A stretch of 29,150 bases of DNA, from assembly GCA_001802655.1 (NCBI GenBank), contig MGZO01000090.1, positions 34,002-63,151 of the forward strand, in the 5' to 3' direction. The first letter of the stretch is position 1. Each line of letters opens with the position of its first letter. The DNA is from Hydrogenophilales bacterium RIFOXYD1_FULL_62_11 (GTDB lineage: Bacteria; Pseudomonadota; Gammaproteobacteria; Burkholderiales; Thiobacillaceae). The position numbers and the translations under genes were made by a program. Below, one piece after another: positions 1-5,671 of this stretch. The notes beneath the pieces are model-generated. The model searched no databases, was not told the origin of the DNA, and was given only the letters and a program-made list of their open reading frames with translations.

Positions 1-534
1 CTCGCCGATGCCCATGGCCCCGGTGGGATTCGGTGCGGCGGCGGGCAGCCCGCCGAAACCGGCGCAAGTCCCCACCGCCAGCACCGCCTCAGCCGCTTCC
101 AGGCAATGCCTGAGCAGACTCAGATTATCCACGCCGGCGATGGTGGAGCAGGCGCCGTTCAGGGCCGTGGGAACGGATCCGTCCACCACCAGCAGCACAC
201 GGCCGGCGTAGGTCTTGAGCGTCGTCTCCCGCGCCTGTTCCGCTGCTTCGCCCGAGGCCGCCTGCAGGGTGTGGTGGTAATCCAAGGAAATCAGTTCGAA
301 CAACAAGCGCTCGATGGATGGCGCCGAGGAACGGGTCAGGGACTCGGTGCAGCCCGTGCATTCCTGGAACGACAGCCACACCACCGGCAACCGCGTGCTC
401 TTGTCCAGCCCTGCAGCCAGCAGCCTCGCCGCGCCGGGCGGCAGCGCCAGCAGCGAGGCCGTCAGGGTGCAGAATTTGAGAAAGGCGCGGCGGCTGATGC
501 CACGTTCCGTTGTCAACCGGGATGTCGGTTCCAT
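1..534 (-). CDS. [NiFe]-hydrogenase small subunit, N-terminal part (cut by window edge)
   Basis: The frame is open from an ATG at 534 down to base 1, giving 178 residues with no stop, so the 3' part lies outside the window. Residues 14-20 read SRRAFLK, a twin-arginine export signal followed by a hydrophobic stretch, as in periplasm-facing membrane-bound hydrogenases. The mature part begins with PVVWLSFQECTGCTES; C59 and C62 match the CxxC that ligates the proximal [4Fe-4S] cluster, and C157 in VGTCAGFGG is another conserved cluster ligand. This family passes electrons from the NiFe large subunit to a cytochrome b or other membrane partner, usually for H2 uptake. The large subunit should lie to the left. 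A GAGGAAA ribosome site sits about five bases before the ATG. The subgroup (HyaA/HupS or Isp-linked HynS) cannot be decided from this fragment. Confidence 0.93.
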   Translation of the reverse strand, partial: MEPTSRLTTERGISRRAFLKFCTLTASLLALPPGAARLLAAGLDKSTRLPVVWLSFQECTGCTESLTRSSAPSIERLLFELISLDYHHTLQAASGEAAEQARETTLKTYAGRVLLVVDGSVPTALNGACSTIAGVDNLSLLRHCLEAAEAVLAVGTCAGFGGLPAAAPNPTGAMGIGE

Positions 535-765
535 GGTGTTTCCTCGCTCAGGCCGTCGTTATGATCTCCGGCCCGCGACTCAGGCGTGCGCCCCCGATCG
601 AGGTCTGCTGCTGACCGTGCCAATAGCCGAGGTCAGCATGCGCTTTTCGCATAGTCAAGCCAAGGTGGTTTCTTGCAAAGTCCTGGGTCGGGGTCCGGCG
701 TGATGCCCGCCTGCTGTGCGCGTCGATGCGTGCGGTTTCCACGAGGGAGGTCATTTTGGGTGTGC
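535..765. other. Intergenic region upstream of the hydrogenase gene
   Basis: This 231-base stretch lies between two minus-strand genes. I see no credible gene in it. A 79-codon minus-strand frame (548-787) overlaps the neighbouring gene and has no recognisable protein. The stretch should hold the hydrogenase promoter. A TTGGCACGG string on the minus strand (about 615-623) resembles the -24 half of a sigma-54 promoter, but the -12 half is poor. Confidence 0.5.
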
Positions 766-1191
766 TCAATTGAACAGCGCCTGCCACCAGCGGCGGCGCG
801 AACCGGGCAAGGGGGCGTCGTCCTCGATACGCTCGGGCTTCATGCGCGACAACACCCAGCGCGGCGGGATTTTGTGGCCGCAGCTTCCGCAGGAGTTACC
901 CAGATTATTGGGATCATAGATTTTCACCAGGGTGGGCTGGGTCGCGTCGTCGGCATACACAATGCCGCAGTAGTCGAATTCGTGTTCTCTCCGCAGCAGT
1001 GTGTCCACCTCGGTGATCAGGCGCGCAAGCGCATCGGCGGCAAGCGGTGCCTCGGGCGGTGCTTCGCCGACCAGGCTGGCGTACCAACCCGTTGGCTCGA
1101 CTTTTAGCCGTCCCCACAGCTCGTCCAGTTGCGACCACTGCAAAATGCCCCAGAACTGGCCATTCATGCGCTCGGCAAAGGGTGTGCTCAT
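766..1191 (-). CDS. Conserved hypothetical protein with CGSCG motif
   Basis: This 141-residue protein has no signal peptide or membrane segment. It starts with ATG preceded by AAAGGA at a good distance. The C-terminal half holds the best fingerprint: an acidic-aromatic segment with EFDYCGIVYADD (C75), then KIYDPNNLG, then CGSCGHK (C101, C104) and PPRWVLSRMKP. Two or three cysteines could bind a metal, but a full zinc ribbon is not visible. I do not recognise a named family. It is on the same strand as the hydrogenase gene that begins 231 bases downstream, so a link to hydrogenase expression or maturation is possible but not shown. It could equally be the last member of the permease cluster upstream, 98 bases away. 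Confidence 0.8.
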   Translation of the reverse strand: MSTPFAERMNGQFWGILQWSQLDELWGRLKVEPTGWYASLVGEAPPEAPLAADALARLITEVDTLLRREHEFDYCGIVYADDATQPTLVKIYDPNNLGNSCGSCGHKIPPRWVLSRMKPERIEDDAPLPGSRRRWWQALFN

Positions 1192-1289
1192 CTTGTCCTT
1201 TCGTACGGGTTGTCGGTCCTGCTGATAGGGCGTGGGTGCCGCCTGCCATCAGGCGCACGATGCTTGAAGTGCGGGCGTCGGAATACCGG

Positions 1290-1580
1290 TCAGCCGCAAT
1301 TGCCGCCGCTGCAGCAGTTGCTGCCGGAAGCTGGTGCAGCAGCCGTCCCGGCCAGCCAGCCGGCGATCTTCTCGCGGCTGGGCACCCCACCGGCGTGCAC
1401 CACCTTGCCGTCGATCACCACCCCCGGGGTGGACATGACGCCGTAGCCCATGATGGCCTGGATGTCCTCGACCTTTTCGAGTTGCACGCTCACGCCCTTT
1501 TCGGCGGCGACGTCCTCGATCAGCTTGAGGGTGGTTTTGCAGTTGGCACAGCCGGTGCCGAGTACCTTGATGTGCGACAT
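1290..1580 (-). CDS. Small CxxC thioredoxin-like (redox disulfide) protein with Cys-rich tail
   Basis: The 96-residue protein has the layout of the small MTH895/TM0996-like thioredoxin family: a first strand, GTGCANC (C11 and C14), a helix, then MSTPGVV with the cis-proline loop (P52), and GGVPSREKIAGWL as the last helix. These proteins are thought to act as thiol-disulfide carriers and are often encoded beside DUF318/ArsP-like permeases, as here. Unusually, the C-terminus adds an Ala/Ser linker and a NCCSGGNCG tail (C89, C90, C95), which may bind a soft metal or arsenite. A clear AAGGAG precedes the ATG. It lies 25 bases after the AhpD-like gene and is probably in the permease operon. The fold call is firm; the substrate is unknown. 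Confidence 0.9.
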   Translation of the reverse strand: MSHIKVLGTGCANCKTTLKLIEDVAAEKGVSVQLEKVEDIQAIMGYGVMSTPGVVIDGKVVHAGGVPSREKIAGWLAGTAAAPASGSNCCSGGNCG

Positions 1581-1605
1581 GGTCTACTCCTTGTGAAAAA
1601 TGAGA

Positions 1606-1893
1606 TCAACAGCAGGACTGGCCGGATGCGGTCGGCGTGCAGCACGCCTCGCCTTCGGCCACAGGGGATGCGGTGCCGGACATCGCCTGATCGAAACTGA
1701 AATCAAGTGTCTCGCCGGCCTCGTCGCGGATATGTCGCGCGATTTCGATCACGGCGTCGATGTGTTCCTGCGACACGCCGTATCCCTTGAGCCGGTCGAC
1801 CTGGCACAGGCCCTGTTTCGGGTGGTTGGAGGCGATGTTCGCGGCCAGCGAAACCAGCGCGACGATGGAAGGATGCAGGGCGGGTGCGTTCAT
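1606..1893 (-). CDS. Small AhpD-like hypothetical protein with paired-cysteine tail
   Basis: The 95-residue protein is mostly helical. Residues 10-57 (IVALVSLAANIA, C30 in GLCQVDRLKGYGVS, then HIDAVIEIARHI) resemble half of an AhpD/carboxymuconolactone-decarboxylase fold, where a Cys sits ahead of a turn ending in GVS. The usual CxxC is reduced to a single cysteine. The tail ends with ACCTPTASGQSCC, giving C84/C85 and C94/C95. A similar tail occurs on the next gene product, which points to shared metal or thiol chemistry. The ATG has a GAGG site and begins 16 bases after the permease stop, so co-transcription is likely. The family assignment is an inference from the helix pattern; the existence of the gene is well supported. 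Confidence 0.82.
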   Translation of the reverse strand: MNAPALHPSIVALVSLAANIASNHPKQGLCQVDRLKGYGVSQEHIDAVIEIARHIRDEAGETLDFSFDQAMSGTASPVAEGEACCTPTASGQSCC

Positions 1894-1909
1894 GGTTGAC
1901 CTCGTTGTA

Positions 1910-2965
1910 TCAAAGCACGGCGTTGAATATATAGCCCACCAGCAGGATGCCGGAGGCCACGACGCCGACGAAGGTGGCGATCAGCCGGGGCTTGAGCACC
2001 TTGCGCAGGATGATGATTTCCGGGGCGGACAGCGCGATCACGGCCATCATGAACGCCAGCACCGTTCCGAGCGCCGCGCCTTTTCCCATCAGCGCCTCGA
2101 CGATGGGGATGATGCCCGCCGCGTTGGTGTACATCGGCACGCCGATCAGCACCGCAGCGGGCACCGACCACCAGGGCGCATCCTTGCCCATGATGGAAGC
2201 CATGAAATCCTCCGGCACATAGCCGTGGATGCCCGCGCCCAGTGCGATGCCGGCGAGGATGTAGGGCCAGACCTTGCCGACGATTTCGCCGACGTGATGG
2301 AAGCCATTGTCGATGCGCTCGCCCCAGGACATTACAGTGTGGGTTGCCTCGGCCGGCGTCTGGGTGTTCTGCATGGCACGCACCCAGTCTTCCAGATGAC
2401 ATTCCATTTTCAGCTTGCCGATGACGATGCCGGCGAAGATCGCTACCGTCAGCCCCAGTACCAGATACAGCGCGGCGACCTTCCAGCCGAACATGCCGAA
2501 CAGCAGCGCCAGCGCCACTTCGTTGATCATGGGCGCGGCAATCAGGAAGGAAAACGTCACCCCCAGCGGCACGCCGGCCTGCAAAAAACCGATGAAAAGC
2601 GGCACCGCCGAGCACGAACAGAACGGCGTGACGATGCCCAGGCTGGCGGCCATGGCATTGCCCGCGCCGAGCCGGCGTCCCGACAGCAGCGCGCGGGTGC
2701 GCTCGGGCGAGACGAAGGTATGCACGATGCCCATGACGAAGACGATGCCGGTGAGCAGCAGCAGCACCTTGGGCGTGTCGTAGAAGAAGAATTGCAGCGC
2801 GCCGCCCAGATGGCTTGCGCGATCCACGGGCAAGGCCGCGACCAGCGCCTCGGAGAACGGCATCAAGGTCTGATACAGCGCGAACCAGACTGCAACGGCC
2901 AGCGGCAGGAACAGCCAGGGCTGCGCGGCGGGCCAGCGTTTGAGTTGTGCGACGAAGGGGGACAT
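1910..2965 (-). CDS. ArsP/DUF318-family permease (putative metal or metalloid exporter)
   Basis: This 351-residue integral membrane protein has about eight to ten hydrophobic segments. It carries the family hallmark TPFCSCSAVPLFIGF (C116, C118) followed by AGVPLGVTFSFLIAAPMINEVAL, and a second related motif, MYTNAAGIIPIVEAL, in the C-terminal half. The family includes organoarsenical permeases (ArsP) and Cu/Zn efflux proteins of the SO_0444 type, so export of a thiophilic metal or metalloid is the likely role. The substrate cannot be read from sequence. AAGGAA precedes the ATG. The two small Cys-tailed proteins follow within 16 and 25 bases, and sigZ ends 90 bases upstream on the same strand. 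The conserved CSC pair could accept the ion from those small proteins. Confidence 0.92.
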   Translation of the reverse strand: MSPFVAQLKRWPAAQPWLFLPLAVAVWFALYQTLMPFSEALVAALPVDRASHLGGALQFFFYDTPKVLLLLTGIVFVMGIVHTFVSPERTRALLSGRRLGAGNAMAASLGIVTPFCSCSAVPLFIGFLQAGVPLGVTFSFLIAAPMINEVALALLFGMFGWKVAALYLVLGLTVAIFAGIVIGKLKMECHLEDWVRAMQNTQTPAEATHTVMSWGERIDNGFHHVGEIVGKVWPYILAGIALGAGIHGYVPEDFMASIMGKDAPWWSVPAAVLIGVPMYTNAAGIIPIVEALMGKGAALGTVLAFMMAVIALSAPEIIILRKVLKPRLIATFVGVVASGILLVGYIFNAVL

Positions 2966-3055
2966 GGGCTTATTCCTTAATTATCCGGGCAGGCTTTGAC
3001 ACTGTTGTACAAGAAGACGCGCCAACCCCGAAAAAGATGCAGTCGAACGAAAGAA

Positions 3056-3589
3056 TCAGCATCCGCTCCCGCCTGGAACAAAGCAGCAGACCTTGCCCGC
3101 CTCGTCGATACGTACCCCGCAGGCGCTCATGAGTTCGTCGCGCAGGCGTTTGCGGGCGCGTTGCACGCGTGATTTCGCCCCCGGCAGACTCAGGTTCTTG
3201 AGGCGCGCGTAGTCCTGCTGGCTCATCCCCTCCAGATCGCAACGGGTAATGGCCTCGCGGTCTGCCTCGGGCAGTTTCGCCAGGACGCGCGGCAGGCAGG
3301 CAGCCAGCGTCTCGACGGCGGCAGGTTCGTCGTGCTCCGCTGCCAGGTCTTCCGGCAACTCGATCTGCTCCCGCTTCATCCGCAGCCGGTCGGCCAATGC
3401 GTTGCGCGCGACTTCGAACAGCCAGGCGCGGGCGTTGCTGATCTCGCAGAATTTCTTGTCTTGCCGCAAGGCCTTAATGAACAGGTCCTGCAGCAGATCC
3501 TCGGCGTCGTGCGGATTGTTCAGCCTGCGCCGCAGCCAGGCACGCAGTTCAGCTTCGTGGCTGTCCCAGGCGCGCATCAGGCAGTTCAT
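3056..3589 (-). CDS. sigZ: RNA polymerase sigma factor, SigZ type
   Basis: The 177-residue protein is a two-domain sigma-70 factor of ECF size. Residues 8-72 form region 2 (HDAEDLLQDLFIKAL, then NARAWLFEVARNALADRLR), and residues 95-155 form region 4 (LAKLPEADREAITRCDLEGMS, then GAKSRVQRARKRLRDEL). The C-terminus carries CGVRIDEAGKVCCF and ends in GSGC (C157, C168, C169, C177), a Cys-containing tail as in SigZ members. The start at 3589 is chosen because its ATG overlaps the stop of the upstream small gene (ATGA), and a longer frame upstream is only the shadow of that gene. No classical anti-sigma gene is adjacent. The position before the permease operon suggests that it drives metal or redox defence genes; this is inference. 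Confidence 0.92.
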   Translation of the reverse strand: MNCLMRAWDSHEAELRAWLRRRLNNPHDAEDLLQDLFIKALRQDKKFCEISNARAWLFEVARNALADRLRMKREQIELPEDLAAEHDEPAAVETLAACLPRVLAKLPEADREAITRCDLEGMSQQDYARLKNLSLPGAKSRVQRARKRLRDELMSACGVRIDEAGKVCCFVPGGSGC

Positions 3590-3873
3590 TCTTGCGCTCC
3601 CGCCTTTGTTTCCGGCAGCGCGTGCAGGAGCGCGACAATCTCCTCGGTGCGCGGCAGGCCGATGACGATGCACCGGCCCTGCGCCAGCACCGCGGGGGTC
3701 TGCTCGTAGCGCAGGCCGACCGCCCCGGGATCTTTCTCGATGTCGAGCTGCAGTGTCACACCCAGCTCGGTTGCGGCGCATCCCAGGCGTTTCTGCAGGC
3801 GCAGCAACGGTTCGCCGGTGCCGATAAGCGTGAGTTTCATGGTTTTGTCGTTCATCTTTTCAGCATACATCAC
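3586..3873 (-). CDS. Thioredoxin-fold protein lacking the CxxC motif
   Basis: The product (95 residues from GTG at 3873; ATG at 3870 is one codon later) aligns throughout with the CxxC protein of this locus. LTLIGTGEPLL stands where the other has KVLGTGCANC, and YEQTPAVL matches MSTPGVV with the cis-proline kept. GLPRTEEIVALL matches GVPSREKIAGWL. The catalytic pair is therefore replaced by Glu-Pro-Leu-Leu; two other cysteines remain (in RLGCAA and GRCIVI). An AGGAGG at 3884-3889 favours the GTG/ATG pair near 3870 over the internal ATGs at 3855 and 3840. Its stop overlaps the sigZ start by four bases, so the two are translationally coupled. A structural, sensory or sigma-controlling role is possible but not shown. 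Confidence 0.85.
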   Translation of the reverse strand: MMYAEKMNDKTMKLTLIGTGEPLLRLQKRLGCAATELGVTLQLDIEKDPGAVGLRYEQTPAVLAQGRCIVIGLPRTEEIVALLHALPETKAGAQE

Positions 3874-4149
3874 TGCACGGATGCCTCCTGGATAACGGGC
3901 GTCGACCTGGTTTCGGATTTTTGAGTGGCTGTTTTAGAGCGTTGCGGACGGCTGAAATGGCCGAGCAACGGAAGCTCGCGGCGCTTACACTGGGTGTCTG
4001 CCAAGAGACGATCCCCCAACTTAAGGCAGTCTTAAGAATGGGCCGTCAGCATGTGGTCTGCTTGCAGGTTTGCCCGTTATGGCTCACTCCACTGTAATCC
4101 GCAGCAACGATTTCTTTGACTTTCAGCCAAACCCTTCTTGAATTCGACC
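3874..4149. promoter_or_regulatory. Divergent intergenic region between the SigZ and RND efflux clusters
   Basis: The 276 bases separate two divergent metal-related operons and must hold both promoters. No gene was found. The sequence contains CTTAAG at 4020-4025 and again at 4031-4036; each is a palindrome and the pair forms a symmetric 17-base site, a possible operator. No convincing -35/-10 pair was located for either direction. Confidence 0.45.
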
Positions 4150-4533
4150 ATGCCGCACCGACTTCACCGATTTTTGATGCTCTGGTTTCTCATCGCCCTG
4201 CAGGCGATGACGCCGTTCATCCACGCCCATGCGGGCGCGGTGCAGTTGAATCACGCGGATTTTCTGCATCTGCACCAGGGGATGCAGGGCGATGCGGCTT
4301 ATCACGCGCTTGCGGCCGACGAGCACGGCGCGGAATTTGATGTGGCGCAAGGGCGGCCGCTGCGGATCGACCCGCTGGGCACCGCCAACGAAGTCCCGCC
4401 AGCGATGGCGCTGTCGCTGCACGGTACCGAATGCGTCACCCATCTTGGCGCGGGGCTGCCTGCGCCACCTGAACACCAGCGGGTTCCGCCCGACCACACC
4501 CATCCCCACGCCCTGGCGCCCCCTGCGGTCTGA
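4150..4533 (+). CDS. His-rich exported protein upstream of the RND pump
   Basis: The 127-residue protein begins with a basic-hydrophobic signal segment (residues 4-28, RLHRFLMLWFLIALQAM) that ends near IHAHAGA, so it is probably periplasmic. It has about 15 histidines, including HADFLHLHQ and the C-terminal DHTHPHAL, and only one cysteine. Such composition fits binding of Zn, Co, Ni or Cu ions. Small exported proteins of this kind often open Czc/Cus-type operons (CzcI-like), but I cannot assign it to a named family. The ATG at 4150 is preferred to the TTG at 4138 because the signal peptide then starts cleanly; no strong ribosome site is visible. The adaptor gene begins 64 bases later. Confidence 0.78.
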   Translation: MPHRLHRFLMLWFLIALQAMTPFIHAHAGAVQLNHADFLHLHQGMQGDAAYHALAADEHGAEFDVAQGRPLRIDPLGTANEVPPAMALSLHGTECVTHLGAGLPAPPEHQRVPPDHTHPHALAPPAV

Positions 4534-4597
4534 TCACTCTTGCTGCGTGTTGCCTGGCGCACGCCAGCCCGTCGTTTTTTGCTTATGGAGATCACAC

Positions 4598-5668
4598 ATG
4601 ACCGCTGCTTTTTTTGCCGCCCGGATTATTGCCCCCTCACTTCTGGTGACTGCGCTGTTTGGCGCGGCGCCCACTTTCGCCGCTGACCTGTTGCCGCTGA
4701 CCGCAGCGCAAAAAACCAATCTCGGCATCGCTACCGTGGCCGCTGCCACGCAAACTGCCGGCCCGGCGCTGACTTATCCGGCGCGGGTGACGTTGCCGCC
4801 CGCCAGCGTGCGCGTCGTCGCCGCTGCCGGTGCGGGGCTGGTGACGCAACTTCATGTGCAGGCAGGCGATGCGGTCAAACGCGGCGCGCCGCTGGTCACC
4901 CTGTCGATGCCGGGCCTGGCCGATGCGCAGAATGGCTTGACGCAGGCGCGACTGAAATCGCAGCTCGCTGCCAGCAATGCCGCGCGCGATCAAAAACTGT
5001 TCGCCGAAGGCCTGATTGCCGAGTCGCGTTTGCGCGCAACGCAATCCGAGATGCAGTCGGCGCGCGCCAACCTGGTGGCGGCACAGACGACGCTGTCGAT
5101 GCTGGGTGCGGGCAAGGTGTCAGGCAGTGCGATCACGCTGACCGCGCCGATTGCCGGTGTCGTCATTGAAAGTGCCGCCGGGCCGGGCGAACGGGTGGAT
5201 GCCGGCATGGCACTGGTGAAAGTAGCCGACCTGTCGAAGCTGGCGCTGGAGATTCCGCTGTCGACGGCGCAGGCGCGCCAGGTTGCCGTCGGGCAGGCGG
5301 TGACGGTGGCGGACAGCCCGGCCAGTGGCCGCGTTACCGCGCTGCTGCCGCAGCTCAATGCATCGCAAAGCGTGCTGGCGCGCGCCAGCCTGGTTGACCC
5401 GCAAAAGCTGTTGCGTCCCGGCCAGTCGGTGCAAGTCGGCCTTGCGGGTGCGCAGTCGGCGCAGGGGCTGGCGGTGCCCGCCGCTGCGCTGGTGTGGAAA
5501 GCCAACCTGCCGTATGTCTTCGTCGAGACGGCAAAAGGCTTTGTGCCGACCCCGGTGAAGCTGGTTCGCCAGAACGCCAGCCAGGCCGAAGTTACCGGTC
5601 TGGCTGCGGGGAGCCGCATCGCCGTCAAGGGCGTGGCGGCGCTCAAAGCGCAATGGCTGGGGGAGTAA
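4598..5668 (+). CDS. RND efflux periplasmic adaptor (CzcB/CusB type)
   Basis: The 356-residue membrane-fusion protein links the inner-membrane pump to the outer-membrane channel. A signal peptide covers residues 1-29 with cleavage near TFAAD. The first lipoyl half is around residues 65-110 (AGAGLVTQLHVQAGDAVKRGAPLVTL), followed by an alpha hairpin and the second lipoyl half with ITLTAPIAGVVIESAAGPGERV. Beta-barrel and membrane-proximal domains follow (LLRPGQSVQVGL, then VPAAALVWKANLPYVFV). The start at 4598 is supported by GGAG eight bases upstream; the frame is open further upstream but overlaps the His-rich gene. The protein lacks the Met-rich N-terminal metal-binding part typical of CusB, so Cu/Ag specificity is not favoured. 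Its stop is three bases before the pump start. Confidence 0.93.
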   Translation: MTAAFFAARIIAPSLLVTALFGAAPTFAADLLPLTAAQKTNLGIATVAAATQTAGPALTYPARVTLPPASVRVVAAAGAGLVTQLHVQAGDAVKRGAPLVTLSMPGLADAQNGLTQARLKSQLAASNAARDQKLFAEGLIAESRLRATQSEMQSARANLVAAQTTLSMLGAGKVSGSAITLTAPIAGVVIESAAGPGERVDAGMALVKVADLSKLALEIPLSTAQARQVAVGQAVTVADSPASGRVTALLPQLNASQSVLARASLVDPQKLLRPGQSVQVGLAGAQSAQGLAVPAAALVWKANLPYVFVETAKGFVPTPVKLVRQNASQAEVTGLAAGSRIAVKGVAALKAQWLGE

Positions 5669-5671
5669 ACC

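Noticed and set aside
548..787. 79-codon minus-strand frame upstream of the hydrogenase gene
   Set aside because: It overlaps the end of the CGSCG gene, lacks a ribosome site and gives no recognisable protein.
1236..1258. GTGC-CGCCTG/CAGGCG-CAC hairpin as a terminator after the CxxC gene
   Set aside because: It has a nine-pair bulged stem, but no T-run follows on the minus strand, so termination is not supported.
1760..2980. 406-codon plus-strand frame opposite the permease gene
   Set aside because: It is antisense to a clear membrane protein and its translation is rich in Asp, His, Arg and Gln with no recognisable domain, as expected from the complement of a GC-rich gene.
4116..4144. TTGACT-N17-TGAATT as a promoter of the RND operon
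   Set aside because: The -10 box is poor and the start would fall inside the first codons of the His-rich gene.
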